A stretch of 64,000 nt of DNA from Methanohalophilus levihalophilus (GCF_017874375.1 NZ_JAGGLK010000003.1:248001-312000), one strand, 5' to 3'; positions 18,025-28,003 are shown, numbered from the stretch's first letter. Notes: generated by a model from the sequence alone, not told the origin. Made by a program: numbers and translations.

Positions 18025-19493
18025 AGCTTGCAAATTGGACTTGAACGAAGCCACTCTATGTCGGACTGGTACAGATCACGCAGATCCTTGAGACCGATTT
18101 TAAGCATGGCAACCCTGCTGACGCCAAGACCCCAGGCAAGTACCGGATAATCAATTCCCAGAGGTTCTGTGACTTCTTTCCGGAATACACCTGCACCGCC
18201 GAGTTCCACCCATCCAAGACCATCAACGTATACTTCCGGCTCCACACTGGGTTCGGTGTATGGGAAGTAACCGGGCCTGAATCGGACATTCTCGAATCCC
18301 ATACGGTGATAGAATTCTTTCAAGCATCCCAGAAGGTTGGCAAAGGACATGTTCCTGTCCATGATTATACCTTCAAGCTGTTCGAATTCAGGTGTATGTG
18401 TAGGATCAATGGTTTCCCTGCGGTATGCCCTGTCAATACAGAATGCTTTTACCGGAGGTTCGGTATGTTCTGAAAGGTACTTGATTGTGACAGCTGTAGT
18501 GTGTGTACGGAGTACATTACGCTCTGCGATTTCAGGGCTCCATTTTCCTCCCCACCCGATGGAGTCGATATCTCCTCCGGTCTCGTGCATGGAACACACG
18601 GTTTTAACATAATCTTCCGGAAGATCGGAAGTTGTGTCAAGGTGGAATGTATCCTGCATTTCCCTTGCTGGGTGATCCTGTGGCTGGAAAAGGGCATCGA
18701 AATTCCAGAATGAACTCTGGATGATGTCACCTTTGATTTCAGTGAATCCCATCTCAAGGAAAATCTGCCTCATCTCATCAATCAGGCGCTGGTATGGATG
18801 TGCCTTTGCAGCGTAAATCTTCCTCGGGGGTTTTTCGATATTGTAAGGACGGAATGATTTGCCTTTCCACTCTCCACTTTTTAACATCTGGCCGGTAAGC
18901 TGTGTAATATCTTCCTCAAGGCTGATACCTTCAGCGGCAAGATCCAGACCTTCCTCTAAGATACTGATTGTACGCTGTTTTGTCTCGATTTTCTCGAGAA
19001 GTTTGCGTTTGAGTAAATCATCAATTGTTTTCTTTGAAGCACCTGTGTCTTCTACTGAAAAATCCCCTTCACCTGCATTTTTCAGGAAAACTTCGTCATC
19101 ACCTTCCGGTACATCGGCGTTCGGGACAATCTTTCCCTGCTCGATGTTTGCCCATCCTTTCCTCTTGAGCCATCCAGTAGCAATTCCCACCATATGGGGT
19201 GATAATTTTTTCTGCAATTCAGGAATTGGGGTTGGTGCATCGATTGCATTTAGCACCTGTCTCTCAGGAAGGCCTTCGGATGCATATGTTTTACCTTCGC
19301 TGGTTAAACTGAAGCTTTCCGAGGTCTCATCTTTTACTCCGGCAAGTCCTTTTTCCTCAAGCAGAAATGCAGCCTGTGTTGCATTTTCCACTTTCAGTTC
19401 TGCTTTTCCTGCCAGCGCTTCAGGGGTTGTTTCCTTTAGCTCGTTAAGTGCGAGTAAAACCTTCTTTTCATTGAGTGTGAGATTGGTAGTCAT
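18021..19493 (-). CDS. pheS: Phenylalanyl-tRNA synthetase alpha subunit
   Basis: A 490-residue class II synthetase subunit that charges tRNA(Phe) together with PheT. The N-terminal third holds winged-helix tRNA-binding repeats ([16 protein letters not shown]). The catalytic core has the motif 2 region [13 protein letters not shown] with [14 protein letters not shown] before it, and motif 3 [20 protein letters not shown] at the end. It lies 11 bases after trpS in the same direction, so the two synthetase genes share a transcript. PheT is not in the window. It ends in TAA. Confidence 0.95.
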   Translation of the reverse strand: MTTNLTLNEKKVLLALNELKETTPEALAGKAELKVENATQAAFLLEEKGLAGVKDETSESFSLTSEGKTYASEGLPERQVLNAIDAPTPIPELQKKLSPHMVGIATGWLKRKGWANIEQGKIVPNADVPEGDDEVFLKNAGEGDFSVEDTGASKKTIDDLLKRKLLEKIETKQRTISILEEGLDLAAEGISLEEDITQLTGQMLKSGEWKGKSFRPYNIEKPPRKIYAAKAHPYQRLIDEMRQIFLEMGFTEIKGDIIQSSFWNFDALFQPQDHPAREMQDTFHLDTTSDLPEDYVKTVCSMHETGGDIDSIGWGGKWSPEIAERNVLRTHTTAVTIKYLSEHTEPPVKAFCIDRAYRRETIDPTHTPEFEQLEGIIMDRNMSFANLLGCLKEFYHRMGFENVRFRPGYFPYTEPSVEPEVYVDGLGWVELGGAGVFRKEVTEPLGIDYPVLAWGLGVSRVAMLKIGLKDLRDLYQSDIEWLRSSPICKL

Positions 19494-19504
19494 GGATATT
19501 ACCT

Positions 19505-20803
19505 TCAGAGTCCGTATTCGTCAAGTTTGTCCCGTGCCTGTTCCCTGAGTTCCTGATGTTCAGTAAGGAAATCGGACATTAGTTCGGCGGCATAAACCTT
19601 GCAATGGCCGCACATGCGTGTACCTTCAACGCATTCGGAATGGATTTCCTCCAGTTCCTTGTCATCGTCAATAAGATGGAACATGAATAATTCGTAAACT
19701 GAGCAGTTGGTTGGTTCTCCGCCAAGCTCTTTCTGCTCCTCCAGAGTCATGCGCCCGCCGGTCTTTGCACGTTTGACTTTCTTGGCAGCCTTCTTTGGTT
19801 CCTCGGTAAGGGAAATTACGCTGTCCGGAATGCTGCTTGACATCTTCCCTCCCTGCAAACCCGACATGAACCTGTGGTATGTGGATGCAGGTGGAAGGAA
19901 TGAATATCCTCCAAGATCTAGTTCAGCCTGTCTGGCGATTTCCTTGAGTTTTTGTTTGTCATCAACTCCGAAAACATCGACATGTCCTTCGAAGACCTTT
20001 GTCTTCCATGGCATCCTTTTTGCTACTTCCTGCAAAGCGCCTTCAGGTGCAGCCTTGCTGCGGATGCTCATGTATGGATTTCCTTTCAGGTCTTCCCTTT
20101 TCTCGATACGGAACATGTTCATGCTGTTGGCAAGTCCTCTTGTGAGGCGAATATGTGGGTCCTGATCAGAACCAACAGGAATTACTGTGGGTTTCGGTCC
20201 GCTGAATTCTCCAAGCTGTGGTTGCAATATGTCGGCACTCTGGGTAAGTGCACTCACCATATGTGCAACATTTGTTTGACCGTTGAATCCATAAATAGCG
20301 CTTAGTTCAGAGAAGTTTGCCTTGACCCCGAGTTCAAAGGCAAGATCCTTAACATTGTCTGATTCGGACTGGAAATAAATGTGACCACTTGGTTCAAAAC
20401 CAAGGGCTATCAGGCTGAGTATGTACTGCTCAACTCCGATTTCCCGACATTTGTCCCATGAAAAACCTCTTACAGCATGGGCTTCCCTGTCCGCAATACC
20501 TACGAAGGCATCTCCCCCCATTTTCTGGTGCCAGATGATCTCTTCCATAACCATTTTGTGGCCGAGGTGAACCATTCCGGAAGGCATGAATCCGCTCATT
20601 ACTGCAAATGGTTTGCCTTCTGCCATGGCTTCTGTCACCCTGTCGTATCCACGGTGGCCGAAAATAATCTTGCGGCGCATATAGTGGCTTGGTTCAGGTA
20701 CATTGTTGTAAATATCATCAAAAGGGAGAATTCCAAATTCATCAAAGAGCTTTGAATAATCGTCGATGTTTGATGAACCCCACGGATCAAGTTTTGAATT
20801 CAT
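19505..20803 (-). CDS. trpS: Tryptophanyl-tRNA synthetase
   Basis: A 432-residue class I synthetase of the archaeal/eukaryotic type. The HIGH-equivalent is [15 protein letters not shown] (about 70-85) and the KMSKS-equivalent is [15 protein letters not shown]. The long N-terminal part and the [16 protein letters not shown] motif match archaeal TrpRS. A C-terminal Cys pair (CSVYELF... MCGHCKVY) may bind zinc. It precedes pheS. It ends in TGA. Confidence 0.95.
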   Translation of the reverse strand: MNSKLDPWGSSNIDDYSKLFDEFGILPFDDIYNNVPEPSHYMRRKIIFGHRGYDRVTEAMAEGKPFAVMSGFMPSGMVHLGHKMVMEEIIWHQKMGGDAFVGIADREAHAVRGFSWDKCREIGVEQYILSLIALGFEPSGHIYFQSESDNVKDLAFELGVKANFSELSAIYGFNGQTNVAHMVSALTQSADILQPQLGEFSGPKPTVIPVGSDQDPHIRLTRGLANSMNMFRIEKREDLKGNPYMSIRSKAAPEGALQEVAKRMPWKTKVFEGHVDVFGVDDKQKLKEIARQAELDLGGYSFLPPASTYHRFMSGLQGGKMSSSIPDSVISLTEEPKKAAKKVKRAKTGGRMTLEEQKELGGEPTNCSVYELFMFHLIDDDKELEEIHSECVEGTRMCGHCKVYAAELMSDFLTEHQELREQARDKLDEYGL

Positions 20804-20855
20804 AGGTAGCCTCTGGTTTCCTTTTCTTGCTTCCCTGCCCGTTATGGCAGTCCTG

Positions 20856-22046
20856 TTATTTTATCATATCGAAGGGATATGGAATTGGCGCATCGTCGGG
20901 AATCTTTGCAGCCATGTTAAGATAATCCGGGTGTTGCATAACGCAGAATCCTGTTCCATGTCTGGGGTGTGTCAGCACCTTCATTTTCTTCCAGATGTCT
21001 TTTGCTGATTTGTCCCTTACGTTTCCAAAGCTGAATGGAATATATGGGCATGGCTTGACTTCTCCGTCAACACAAACATGCATCCATCGTTCTCCTGCCA
21101 TGCATCCCAGCATTTCCCCTTCGAAATAGCTGTTTGCGAAAATACGAGGTCCTTGCGGATCTGAATTAATCCGCTGGTACATTTCAAGAATGCTTACCCT
21201 CTCAGCTTCACTCAGGATAGGGTCGTCTTTCTTCTTCGGGACAGCTTCCCAGATTGAGAATTCATGAACTCCGATCTCCTTTGCAAGCTCATAGAGCCCG
21301 GGAAGTTCGTGGAAGCTGGAGGGAGAAGTGTGGGTGCACATTGTTACGAGTAATCCCGCATCAAGTCCCATTTTCATTGCTTCGATTGCCATCCTGTGGG
21401 CGCCTTCAAGTTTACGGATTGAATCATGTTTTTCAGGATCAGTTGAATAAATGCTAATCAGGAGATTATGGAGGCCGGATTCCTTGAGTTTCTGTGCGAC
21501 TTCCGGAGTCATCTCGGTTCCGGGTGTGTACATGTTGACAACAGCCTTTTCCTGATCAACATGCCGGATAAGGTCAAAGATATCTTTCCTGAGCAGTGGA
21601 TCTCCTTCTGTAAAAACAATCACCGTTGTACCCATTTCAATGACTTCATCAATTGCCTTCTTGAGGACAGGAGTCTCGAGTTCCCCTTCCCCGTTGCTCA
21701 TGAAACAATGATCGCACTTGCAGCCGCATTCCCTTGTAATTTCAAAAGAAACCGTTTCAGGAATTCGTTTTCCAAGTGCCATTTGCACTTCTGCTGCGAC
21801 AAGTCTTTTGAATGGCCCGCTGGGGATAGGGGGCAACCATGTGGAAGCTATAACACTATCTTCTTTTACAAGAGCAGGCTTTTCTTCTCTCAGGCGATCA
21901 TTAATACGTTTCAAAAAAGGCTTGCAGACGGCACTGAGTTTTCCCTTCGCCTTGAGTTGTGAGAAACTTTCAGTGCTGTCCAGTTCTATGGAAAGGCCAG
22001 GAAGCGAAACCACCGGAATTGTTTTCCCGCTATCCGCATTTCCCAT
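20856..22046 (-). CDS. Radical SAM protein with SPASM-like tail
   Basis: A 396-residue radical SAM enzyme. The cluster motif is CGCKCDHC (Cys-x3-Cys-x2-Cys) near residue 109, followed by [20 protein letters not shown], the GGEP-type SAM motif. The C-terminus has [20 protein letters not shown] and a later Cys, like the twitch/SPASM half that holds an extra cluster in AhbC/AhbD, PqqE and relatives. About 90 N-terminal residues precede the core. A role in heme-type or peptide modification is possible, but no neighbour supports a choice. It lies 50 bases before trpS and 40 bases after the aIF2-beta gene, all leftward. Confidence 0.85.
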   Translation of the reverse strand: MGNADSGKTIPVVSLPGLSIELDSTESFSQLKAKGKLSAVCKPFLKRINDRLREEKPALVKEDSVIASTWLPPIPSGPFKRLVAAEVQMALGKRIPETVSFEITRECGCKCDHCFMSNGEGELETPVLKKAIDEVIEMGTTVIVFTEGDPLLRKDIFDLIRHVDQEKAVVNMYTPGTEMTPEVAQKLKESGLHNLLISIYSTDPEKHDSIRKLEGAHRMAIEAMKMGLDAGLLVTMCTHTSPSSFHELPGLYELAKEIGVHEFSIWEAVPKKKDDPILSEAERVSILEMYQRINSDPQGPRIFANSYFEGEMLGCMAGERWMHVCVDGEVKPCPYIPFSFGNVRDKSAKDIWKKMKVLTHPRHGTGFCVMQHPDYLNMAAKIPDDAPIPYPFDMIK

Positions 22047-22088
22047 ATCCTTTCATCCTGTTATGGGATTTGGTAATCCCCTGATATC

Positions 22089-22700
22089 TTATTGTACGAC
22101 TTCGGAAAAAGCAATGTTTCCGCTGATCTTCTTAATACGGATTTTTACCACATCGCCCTTTATAGCACGTGGCACGAAGATTGTGAACTTGGCCACTTTG
22201 GCAATTCCATCGCCTTTGGAACCGACTGCTTCGATTTTAACTTCGTACTCCTTGCCCTCTTCAAGAGCGGCTACAGGAGCAGCAGCAGTAGCTTTCCTTT
22301 TCTTAACAGGTCTGTGGGCACCACATGCCGCACATTTCATCATCATGACGCGGTCCATCTTAACGAGTTGTGTGTCAGGACGGTTACATTCTGAACAAAT
22401 CACGTACTCGTCAGCATAGGCGTCAATATTGGATTTGATGACGTTTGAAGGGAATTTACCCTGGAAGATGGCTCTCGCACCTTCTATCTTTCCCGCAGTA
22501 CCCAGTTCGCGGGTCAGGTATTTCATAAGATGGTCGGGTTCCCGGTTGAGAACGCTGACTATCTGGCCAAAGTTATCAAGGACTGTGGTTTTCCCTTCAA
22601 TGAATACTTTGGGATCCGGAATTACAAACCTTGCATCCGTCGTTTCTATGTCAGGTAGGTTTTCGATTGCCCTGTCAAGAAGGGCTTCGTAATCTTCCAT
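22089..22700 (-). CDS. eif2b: Translation initiation factor aIF2 subunit beta, TRAM tail
   Basis: The 203-residue beta subunit of the initiator-tRNA-binding factor. The alpha/beta core ([20 protein letters not shown]) is followed by a zinc ribbon (CSEC...CAAC, about 102-130), an Ala-rich linker and a TRAM domain ([20 protein letters not shown] to the end) that binds RNA. TRAM fusion is known in haloarchaeal and methanosarcinal aIF2-beta. L10e lies 18 bases upstream in the same direction. It ends in TAA. Confidence 0.94.
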   Translation of the reverse strand: MEDYEALLDRAIENLPDIETTDARFVIPDPKVFIEGKTTVLDNFGQIVSVLNREPDHLMKYLTRELGTAGKIEGARAIFQGKFPSNVIKSNIDAYADEYVICSECNRPDTQLVKMDRVMMMKCAACGAHRPVKKRKATAAAPVAALEEGKEYEVKIEAVGSKGDGIAKVAKFTIFVPRAIKGDVVKIRIKKISGNIAFSEVVQ

Positions 22701-22718
22701 TTAAATTCCTTCATGGGT

Positions 22719-23237
22719 TTACTGAACAAGTTCCGCGCCCTGATCAACAACGATCCTTACAGGGCTGGGAATCTTCTGTCCTGCCTTGCGCAGTGCATCC
22801 TTTGCTTCTTTAAAGTGATTTTTGTTAACGGAAACAGTGAAGATTTTCTGTCCTACGGATACTCTTGCTGCGGTGCCTACGGCTTTGCCGAACGCTCCTC
22901 TCATACCACTGGACACACGGTCTGCACCCGCGCCGGTTGCTTGCTTGTTTTCCCTGAGGACTTCATGGGGATAAACACGGAGCTTCAGGTGATAGCCTGT
23001 ACGGCCAGCCGCTGCAATCATGTGTCTGTTAGATGTAATACGTGCGGCTTCAAGAGCTGTGTGCCTGATCTGGCATTTCTCTTCTACTAAAAGTGATAAC
23101 TTAATTGGGAACTCGGCAGTCTTGTTACCCATGTCGTAGTGAATAATGTGACTTCCCGGAACACCACCCATGTATTTCCTGCGGGTGTATGAGCGCTGTT
23201 TAATGTTCCTGTACATGCTTGCTGGTTTTCTTACCAT
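22719..23237 (-). CDS. rpl10e: Ribosomal protein L10e (uL16 family)
   Basis: 172 residues with the family hallmarks: [20 protein letters not shown] at the start, HIIHYDMGN, the [14 protein letters not shown] segment, and [20 protein letters not shown] near the P-site loop. It is a core protein of the large subunit. It is the first gene of the leftward group with aIF2-beta, radical SAM, trpS and pheS. The 200-base gap to moaB on the other strand should hold both promoters. It ends in TAA. Confidence 0.97.
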   Translation of the reverse strand: MVRKPASMYRNIKQRSYTRRKYMGGVPGSHIIHYDMGNKTAEFPIKLSLLVEEKCQIRHTALEAARITSNRHMIAAAGRTGYHLKLRVYPHEVLRENKQATGAGADRVSSGMRGAFGKAVGTAARVSVGQKIFTVSVNKNHFKEAKDALRKAGQKIPSPVRIVVDQGAELVQ

Positions 23238-23438
23238 GGAATATAGGCCTCCTTAGATAATTGGTATAGCAGAAATTTAATCTCTGAAACGGTCTGCTAC
23301 CTATTGTGATTTTCGTATTTTAATTTGGTGGTTTGTTACCTTTAGATGGGCTCCGTTATTACGTAGGGGTTTATAAGCCTTATTGGTGGTTGGGCCGAAC
23401 ACACGACAAATGGCTTTAATATTTTCAAGGTAATATTC
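23238..23438. promoter_or_regulatory. Divergent promoter region of rpl10e and moaB
   Basis: About 200 bases without a gene between two divergent starts. TTTATAAGCC near 23371 and the A/T-rich blocks on either side are possible TATA elements. No hairpin or riboswitch is evident. Confidence 0.4.
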
Positions 23439-23978
23439 ATGACCATGACTTCAGTTGTTGAAGAACATAAGAAGGGAACCCTGAACTCATATAAGTTTGC
23501 AGTAATCACGGTTTCCACTTCACGCTACAATGATTACGGATCAGTGGATTCTCCCGCAAAAGCTGAAGATATTTCCGGGGAAAAGATGATACGATCCATC
23601 GAAAAAGAAGGTAACAACGTGATAGGTTACTCTCTTGTTTCTGATGACATTGATCTAATTCGGGCTGCAGTAAGGGGTTATCTGGGCACTGCGGATGTTA
23701 TTGTAACAAGCGGGGGGACCGGACTTGCAGCATCTGATGTAACGATAGAAGCCTTGACGCCATTATTCAGTAAATCCCTGCCTGGTTTTGGAGAATTATT
23801 CAGGTATAAAAGCATTGATCAAATTGGATCAGCTGTTATACTTACAAGGGCAGCCGCCGGAATATCGGATGGTACTGCAATCTTCTGTCTTCCGGGATCG
23901 CCAAAGGCAGTGGAACTTGCGATGGAGGAGATTATCCTTCCGGAGGCAGGGCATATAATGAGGCATCTCCCCGACTGA
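23439..23978 (+). CDS. moaB: Molybdopterin adenylylation protein MoaB/MogA family
   Basis: A 179-residue MoaB-type protein that activates molybdopterin by adenylation before metal insertion. Methanogens need the cofactor for formylmethanofuran dehydrogenase. The signature is DVIVTSGGTGLAASDVTIEA, with the later FRYKSIDQIGSAVILTRAAA and FCLPGSPKAVELAMEEIILP. Alternative starts are ATG 23439 and 23445. A six-pair hairpin right after the TGA probably ends the transcript. Confidence 0.93.
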   Translation: MTMTSVVEEHKKGTLNSYKFAVITVSTSRYNDYGSVDSPAKAEDISGEKMIRSIEKEGNNVIGYSLVSDDIDLIRAAVRGYLGTADVIVTSGGTGLAASDVTIEALTPLFSKSLPGFGELFRYKSIDQIGSAVILTRAAAGISDGTAIFCLPGSPKAVELAMEEIILPEAGHIMRHLPD

Positions 23979-23980
23979 TC

Positions 23981-23995
23981 AGGACGTAGCGTCCT
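23981..23995 (+). terminator. Hairpin after moaB
   Basis: AGGACG (23981-23986) pairs with CGTCCT (23990-23995) across a three-base loop, two bases after the moaB stop. Confidence 0.45.
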
Positions 23996-24000
23996 TAAAC

Positions 24001-24052
24001 TATATATATAACTCACAACATTTTTTAGAATCTTCCCTTATTGATAGGGAAG
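24001..24052 (+). promoter_or_regulatory. TATA run and hairpin before the KaiC-like gene
   Basis: TATATATATAA (24001-24011) is a likely TATA box. Twenty bases on, CTTCCCT (24032-24038) pairs with AGGGAAG (24046-24052). The hairpin would be at the 5' end of a leader of about 95 bases and could affect transcript stability. Confidence 0.4.
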
Positions 24053-24128
24053 TGTTATTAATGATTTTATCATATAGTCATGATAATCATATTTATGAGG
24101 ATTTATTAACTCTTCAGCATTCTGGAAG

Positions 24129-24839
24129 ATGCGCATGGAAGGCTATTTGCTGGGAATAAAGGAACTTGATGATCTTATTGGTGGCATCAAGGAAGGGACT
24201 AACCTTATGCTCCTAGGTCCTCCTATGAGTGGAAAGGATAGTATTGTCAATAACATACTTTATACCGGATTAGACGACAGCAATGCTTCTGTTTTGGTTT
24301 CGACCCGCGAACCCGGTGAAAATGTTCTTGAATGGTTCCTGAAACATGATCCTGATATGGATACATCCAGTCTGGGTATAGTGGATTGTGTAACCAAGAC
24401 TCTCGGAATTGCCGCAGAGGATACTGACAACATCAAAAGGGTATCGAGTCCTGTAGATCTTACAGGTATCGGTGTTCGTATCAGTCAGTATTTTGAGGAA
24501 CTCTGGATGAAAAAAGAAAATCCTCCAATTCGCTTGTGCATTAATTCCCTTTCAACCGTCTTGATGTATTCCAATTTACAGACGGTTTTCCGTTTCCTTC
24601 ACGTATTTACAGGAAGGATCAAGGCTGCAAAAGGGCTAGGCCTGTTTGTTGTGGAAGACCAAATGCACGATCCGCAAACAATAGCAACCCTCAAACAGTT
24701 GTTTGATGGTATGATCGAAATAAAAGAGCATGAATCAGGCCATATGATTCGGGTTGTGGGTTTGTCTCCGCGCCCTACTCCCTGGTTTGACTATGTCATA
24801 GAGGATTCGGGAATAACTTTTTCTAAAGCTGGAGATTGA
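24129..24839 (+). CDS. KaiC-like RecA-superfamily ATPase
   Basis: A 236-residue single-domain ATPase of the archaeal KaiC/GvpD/RecA-like group. The Walker A is GPPMSGKDS (about 31-39), the Walker B is likely ICINSLSTVL, and DDLIGGIKEGTNLMLLGPPM at the start is typical. Archaea have many such proteins, often tied to taxis or signalling, but the role of this one is open. GGAAG lies directly before ATG 24129. No flagellar or chemotaxis genes are nearby. It ends in TGA. Confidence 0.85.
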   Translation: MRMEGYLLGIKELDDLIGGIKEGTNLMLLGPPMSGKDSIVNNILYTGLDDSNASVLVSTREPGENVLEWFLKHDPDMDTSSLGIVDCVTKTLGIAAEDTDNIKRVSSPVDLTGIGVRISQYFEELWMKKENPPIRLCINSLSTVLMYSNLQTVFRFLHVFTGRIKAAKGLGLFVVEDQMHDPQTIATLKQLFDGMIEIKEHESGHMIRVVGLSPRPTPWFDYVIEDSGITFSKAGD

Positions 24840-24865
24840 TTGCCTTATCTTCCTCAATGGGGCAG

Positions 24866-24876
24866 TTATATATACC
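24866..24876 (+). promoter_or_regulatory. TATA-like element before yhbY
   Basis: TTATATATACC lies about 40 bases before ATG 24908, the expected place for a promoter with a short leader. Confidence 0.45.
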
Positions 24877-24907
24877 AAATCACACTTTCTGGCGTTAGGT
24901 GTTCATA

Positions 24908-25168
24908 ATGGATAAGGCTAAACAGCTGCAACTCAGATCTGAAGCTTCGCAGCTAAAACCGCTGCTTAATGTTGGCAAAAAGGGACTTGATGATTCAGTT
25001 ATTGATGAAATAAAGAAACAACTCAAGGCTCGCCGGCTTATTAAAATCAAGGTTCTTCGCAGCGCGGAAGAAGAGATGGATGTAAAAGCAATTGGTGAAG
25101 AACTCAGCCGCCTGACTTCAAGTGAACTTATTGATGTCAGAGGTCGTGCAGTCGTACTTTACAGGTGA
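24908..25168 (+). CDS. YhbY/CRM-domain RNA-binding protein
   Basis: An 86-residue CRM-domain protein. The GxxG-type loop is in LLNVGKKGLDDSVIDEIKKQ (about 18-37) and the fold ends with SSELIDVRGRAVVLYR. Bacterial YhbY binds the pre-50S subunit; the archaeal form is thought to act in ribosome assembly. ATG 24908 is better placed than GTG 24899. It ends in TGA and faces the convergent membrane protein gene. Confidence 0.9.
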   Translation: MDKAKQLQLRSEASQLKPLLNVGKKGLDDSVIDEIKKQLKARRLIKIKVLRSAEEEMDVKAIGEELSRLTSSELIDVRGRAVVLYR

Positions 25169-25196
25169 GGGTAGAATCCCTTCATCTGATTCCGTA

Positions 25197-25829
25197 TCAA
25201 TTTGCTTTACTTTTCCCCACATACCATCCTACTACCACGGGAACCCAACACAAGTTTGCAGCAATTGTTTCAAATGCTGTAAATGTCTGTGTAGTAGGAC
25301 TAAATCCTAGTATGCGTGCAGACAGAAGGCCTATAGGTACCAGCAAAATGATGGCCAGACTCGCCATCATGACAGGGTGCTTTGTATATGCAACCATGGC
25401 CTGATTCAAGGAACCTTCTTTTCGCCTAAGATAAATCATGCCGGAGATATTGGCTCCGATTTGGTCACTTAGTGCATAAAAGTAAGGGATGTAAAATCCC
25501 TGTATCCCGTAAACATCAACACCTGCTAACCGACTTGCAATATCGATTATCCATGGAATGGCAAGTCCGAAAAGCTTTCCCCATCCATATGCCTGGGCCA
25601 TGGTTCCCGACATATTGCCCATTCTCTGTCGTATCGCATAGACTCCTTCGAGAATTGATTCTCCTTCCCCCGAAAGCGTCCTGACAATCCATTGCCCGAA
25701 AGGATTTGTCTGTTGTCCCTGAAAATCAAGAAATATGGCAGCAATCAGTCCCATCAGGTATCCGGGAATTGTATATTTGAGAAGATCTCCAAAACCTTCT
25801 TCCTCTATTTCATTCATTTCGTCCTGCAC
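25197..25829 (-). CDS. Uncharacterised multi-span membrane protein
   Basis: 210 residues with an acidic N-terminus ([17 protein letters not shown]) and four or five hydrophobic helices: about 20-36, 88-100, 108-130 ([20 protein letters not shown]) and two near the C-terminus ([16 protein letters not shown] and [11 protein letters not shown]). I do not recognise the family. It lies upstream of, and in the same direction as, nothing firmly linked; DUF190 is 40 bases further on, also leftward, so they may share a transcript. Confidence 0.7.
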   Translation of the reverse strand: MQDEMNEIEEEGFGDLLKYTIPGYLMGLIAAIFLDFQGQQTNPFGQWIVRTLSGEGESILEGVYAIRQRMGNMSGTMAQAYGWGKLFGLAIPWIIDIASRLAGVDVYGIQGFYIPYFYALSDQIGANISGMIYLRRKEGSLNQAMVAYTKHPVMMASLAIILLVPIGLLSARILGFSPTTQTFTAFETIAANLCWVPVVVGWYVGKSKAN

Positions 25830-25867
25830 AAAAGAACACTTTAAAGTCCATTATTAATAAAAAACAG

Positions 25868-26200
25868 TTAAACTCCTTCGCCCGAAACTACGTCTATTTT
25901 CTGGATTATTATTAGTTCATTGGGAAGAAGTCCCTTAAGAATCTGAATAATCTCTGTTATTTTTTCTTCTTTTTCAACCACCTGAACGACTACAGGAAGC
26001 TCGCTGGACAGCCGAAGTATGCTGGATGTATGTATCTTGCTGTGGACTCCGTAACCTTCAATTCCACGAAAAGCAGTCGCACCTGCAATTTTATTCTCTT
26101 TTAGTAATTCGATAACTGCTTCGTATGCAGGCCTTCCGTCAATTTGATCATTTTCACTCAGGTACAAAATCATGAGGACATGTTGCAATCTCTCACCCAT
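25868..26200 (-). CDS. DUF190 family protein
   Basis: A 110-residue protein of the DUF190 group, which has a PII-like fold. It shows YEAVIELLKENKIAGATAFRGIEGYG and the C-terminal LPNELIIIQKIDVVSG. In many prokaryotes it sits next to crcB fluoride channels, as here, and it is thought to sense or regulate, though the ligand is not established. It follows the two crcB genes closely in the same direction. It ends in TAA. Confidence 0.88.
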   Translation of the reverse strand: MGERLQHVLMILYLSENDQIDGRPAYEAVIELLKENKIAGATAFRGIEGYGVHSKIHTSSILRLSSELPVVVQVVEKEEKITEIIQILKGLLPNELIIIQKIDVVSGEGV

Positions 26201-26220
26201 TTGCTGTTATGCCACTGGGA

Positions 26221-26583
26221 TTAGATTAAGGTTGCCAGTAACCATCCCAATCCTGCTCCAATTAGGCAAAATGTCACATTTGAAGCTATGTTTGTGAAAG
26301 AGAGATAAAATGAACCTTCTTCCATCAGGTGGAATGACTCGTAGGCAAAGGTGGAGAAGGTTGTGAACGAACCCAGTGTACCGATTGTTACCGGGTAAAT
26401 GATGTCACTTCCGATTGTGGAATACGTAAAGAAAGCGAGGATAAAGGTTCCGATTGTGTTTACGGTAAGGGTTCCTGTGGGTAGCCCATTGATTGAAGGC
26501 ATGGCTCCGGAAACAAGAAACCGGAGGCAAGCTCCGATGCTTCCCCCGAGTCCCACAAGCAGCATACTTGTTAATATTGCCAT
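26221..26583 (-). CDS. crcB: Fluoride channel subunit CrcB/Fluc (copy 2)
   Basis: A 120-residue four-helix membrane protein of the Fluc family, which forms dual-topology dimers that let F- out of the cell. Present are GGSIGACLRFLVSGAMP at the start, NTIGTFILAFF, and the channel motif GSFTTFSTFAYES with its Phe and Ser/Thr residues. GTG 26592 overlaps the end of the other crcB; ATG 26583 with GGGTG upstream is the better start. Two adjacent, sequence-diverged copies suggest a heterodimeric channel. It ends in TAA. Confidence 0.92.
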   Translation of the reverse strand: MAILTSMLLVGLGGSIGACLRFLVSGAMPSINGLPTGTLTVNTIGTFILAFFTYSTIGSDIIYPVTIGTLGSFTTFSTFAYESFHLMEEGSFYLSFTNIASNVTFCLIGAGLGWLLATLI

Positions 26584-26585
26584 TG

Positions 26586-26954
26586 TTACCACACCCTTCT
26601 TTGATAAAGGAATGATCCTGTGCGTGCGAGGTATACGACAAACATGGCAATCCCTATGTTTCCCGCAACATTTGCCATTGCCAGCAATGGATTCATCGTT
26701 ACTGTTTGCATAATAAAAGTGGAAAATGTGGTGAATGAGCCCATAAACCCTATTCCCAGGAATAGTTTCAGTTGAGAGTAGGAAGATCCTGTATATTCAA
26801 AATAGTATATCAGCAGTCCAAGAAGGAAACTCCCGGCCACGTTAACAAAAAAAGTGTCTATTGGATTGTACAGCCATTCGAATACCAGGAAGCGACTTAC
26901 AGAACCCAGAAATCCGCCTACAGCTACATAAAAAACAGGAAGAGGTATTTTCAC
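26586..26954 (-). CDS. crcB: Fluoride channel subunit CrcB/Fluc (copy 1)
   Basis: A 122-residue partner of the next gene, with GGFLGSVSRFLVFEWLYNP, NVAGSFLLGLLIYYF and GFMGSFTTFSTFIMQTV. The two copies share the same fold and conserved polar track but differ over most of their length, the usual pattern for heterodimeric Fluc pairs. I looked for a fluoride riboswitch in the short spacer upstream (26955-26978) and it is too short for one. It ends in TAA. Confidence 0.92.
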   Translation of the reverse strand: MKIPLPVFYVAVGGFLGSVSRFLVFEWLYNPIDTFFVNVAGSFLLGLLIYYFEYTGSSYSQLKLFLGIGFMGSFTTFSTFIMQTVTMNPLLAMANVAGNIGIAMFVVYLARTGSFLYQRRVW

Positions 26955-26978
26955 ACCAGTCCTCCACTACAAATATCG

Positions 26979-27251
26979 TTATCCACCGGATACTGGTGGA
27001 AACATAGCAATTTCGTCGGAATCTGAAATTTTGGTCTCAAGGCCGTCAAGATGCTGTATGTTGTCTCCGTTGACGAGTATGTTGATGTAACCCCTGATTT
27101 TTCCATCTTCCAAGACCATGTCTTCCAGTGATGGATATTTTGCTATCAGGTTTATGAGGAGATCGTTGATGTTTTCTCCGGGAACCTCAACGCTTGAAGC
27201 TCCTGCAACCTCACGCAAATTGGCAAAAAGCTTGATCTTCTTCAGAGCCAT
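26979..27251 (-). CDS. MoaD/ThiS-type sulfur carrier protein
   Basis: A 90-residue ubiquitin-fold sulfur carrier ending in the required Gly-Gly (MFPPVSGG). The beta-grasp features are KIKLFANLREVAGASSVEVP and YINILVNGDNIQHLDGLETK. The C-terminal glycine would be adenylated and thiocarboxylated by an E1-like enzyme to supply sulfur for molybdopterin or tRNA, or as a SAMP-type protein tag. ATG 27251 fits the family better than ATG 27290. The crcB genes follow within 25 bases. It ends in TAA. Confidence 0.9.
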   Translation of the reverse strand: MALKKIKLFANLREVAGASSVEVPGENINDLLINLIAKYPSLEDMVLEDGKIRGYINILVNGDNIQHLDGLETKISDSDEIAMFPPVSGG

Positions 27252-27303
27252 GGCTGGCAAATTGGAGTTGATACTTATAAAATTATCCACAAAAAAGATA
27301 TTT

Positions 27304-27381
27304 TGGTGGGATAGCGCGGATTTGAACCGCAGTCCAAGCGTCCCAAACGCTCGAGGATGGACCAGGCTACCCTACTATCCC
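27304..27381 (-). tRNA. tRNA-Pro (UGG), CCA encoded
   Basis: The cloverleaf can be folded by eye: acceptor GGGATAG (27381-27375) with CTATCCC (27314-27308), a seven-base anticodon loop TTTGGGA with anticodon TGG, and the T-loop GGTTCAAATCC. The discriminator A and 3' CCA (27306-27304) are present in the DNA. No intron is seen. Confidence 0.93.
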
Positions 27382-27451
27382 GCCTTGTCTGACCCTTACA
27401 TACACCTTCTAGTAAATATACCTAACTATTGAAAGAAGCCTTTGTTGGGCG

Positions 27452-28003
27452 TTATTCCCAGCGCTTATAGATGTCGTGTTCAACTCCCAAAAGATCCAGT
27501 ACTCTTCCCGCCATGAAATTAATAAGATCATCAATGGTTTCAGGTTTGTTGTAGAATGCAGGGGATGCCGGCAGGATGTCTGCGCCAGCCTGTTTGAGCC
27601 TGAGGAGATTTTCAAGATGAATCTGGTTATATGGTGTTTCCCTTACCATGAGAATGACTTTTCGTCTTTCTTTCAGGCAAACATCAGCCGTTCTTTCAAT
27701 AAGATTGTCCGAAAAACCATTTGCAATTGCTGCAACAGTTTTCATGCTGCATGGTGCCACAACGAGTGCATCATATTTGTGGGATCCACTGGCAATCGGG
27801 GCTGTAAAATCCCTTTCATCGTAAACTGCAGATGCCAGTTTCTTGATGTTTTCAACATCATGATCGGTTTCTATGTTGATAATTTTCTCTGCCGCGTTTG
27901 TAATTACAAGGTGGGTCGTGACTCCCATTTCAGACAGTACTTCAAGTAAACGGATTCCGTATTGTGCACCGGATGCCCCGCTTATGCCTATGGCAACTTC
28001 CAT
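27452..28003 (-). CDS. ubiX: Flavin prenyltransferase UbiX
   Basis: A 183-residue enzyme that joins dimethylallyl phosphate to FMN, making the prenylated flavin used by UbiD decarboxylases. The flavoprotein motif is AIGISGASGAQYGIRLLEVL at the start, followed by VVAPCSMKTVAAIANGFSDN and the C-terminal MRETPYNQIHLENLLRLKQA. In methanogens the UbiX/UbiD pair is thought to serve methanophenazine or futalosine-like ring chemistry. It begins directly at the end of the LpdD-like gene, so they are cotranscribed. It ends in TAA. Confidence 0.95.
   Translation of the reverse strand: MEVAIGISGASGAQYGIRLLEVLSEMGVTTHLVITNAAEKIINIETDHDVENIKKLASAVYDERDFTAPIASGSHKYDALVVAPCSMKTVAAIANGFSDNLIERTADVCLKERRKVILMVRETPYNQIHLENLLRLKQAGADILPASPAFYNKPETIDDLINFMAGRVLDLLGVEHDIYKRWE

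Noticed and set aside
18859-19548. 229-codon plus-strand ORF
   Set aside because: Antisense shadow of pheS.
26955-26978. Fluoride riboswitch before crcB
   Set aside because: The spacer is too short and shows no matching fold.
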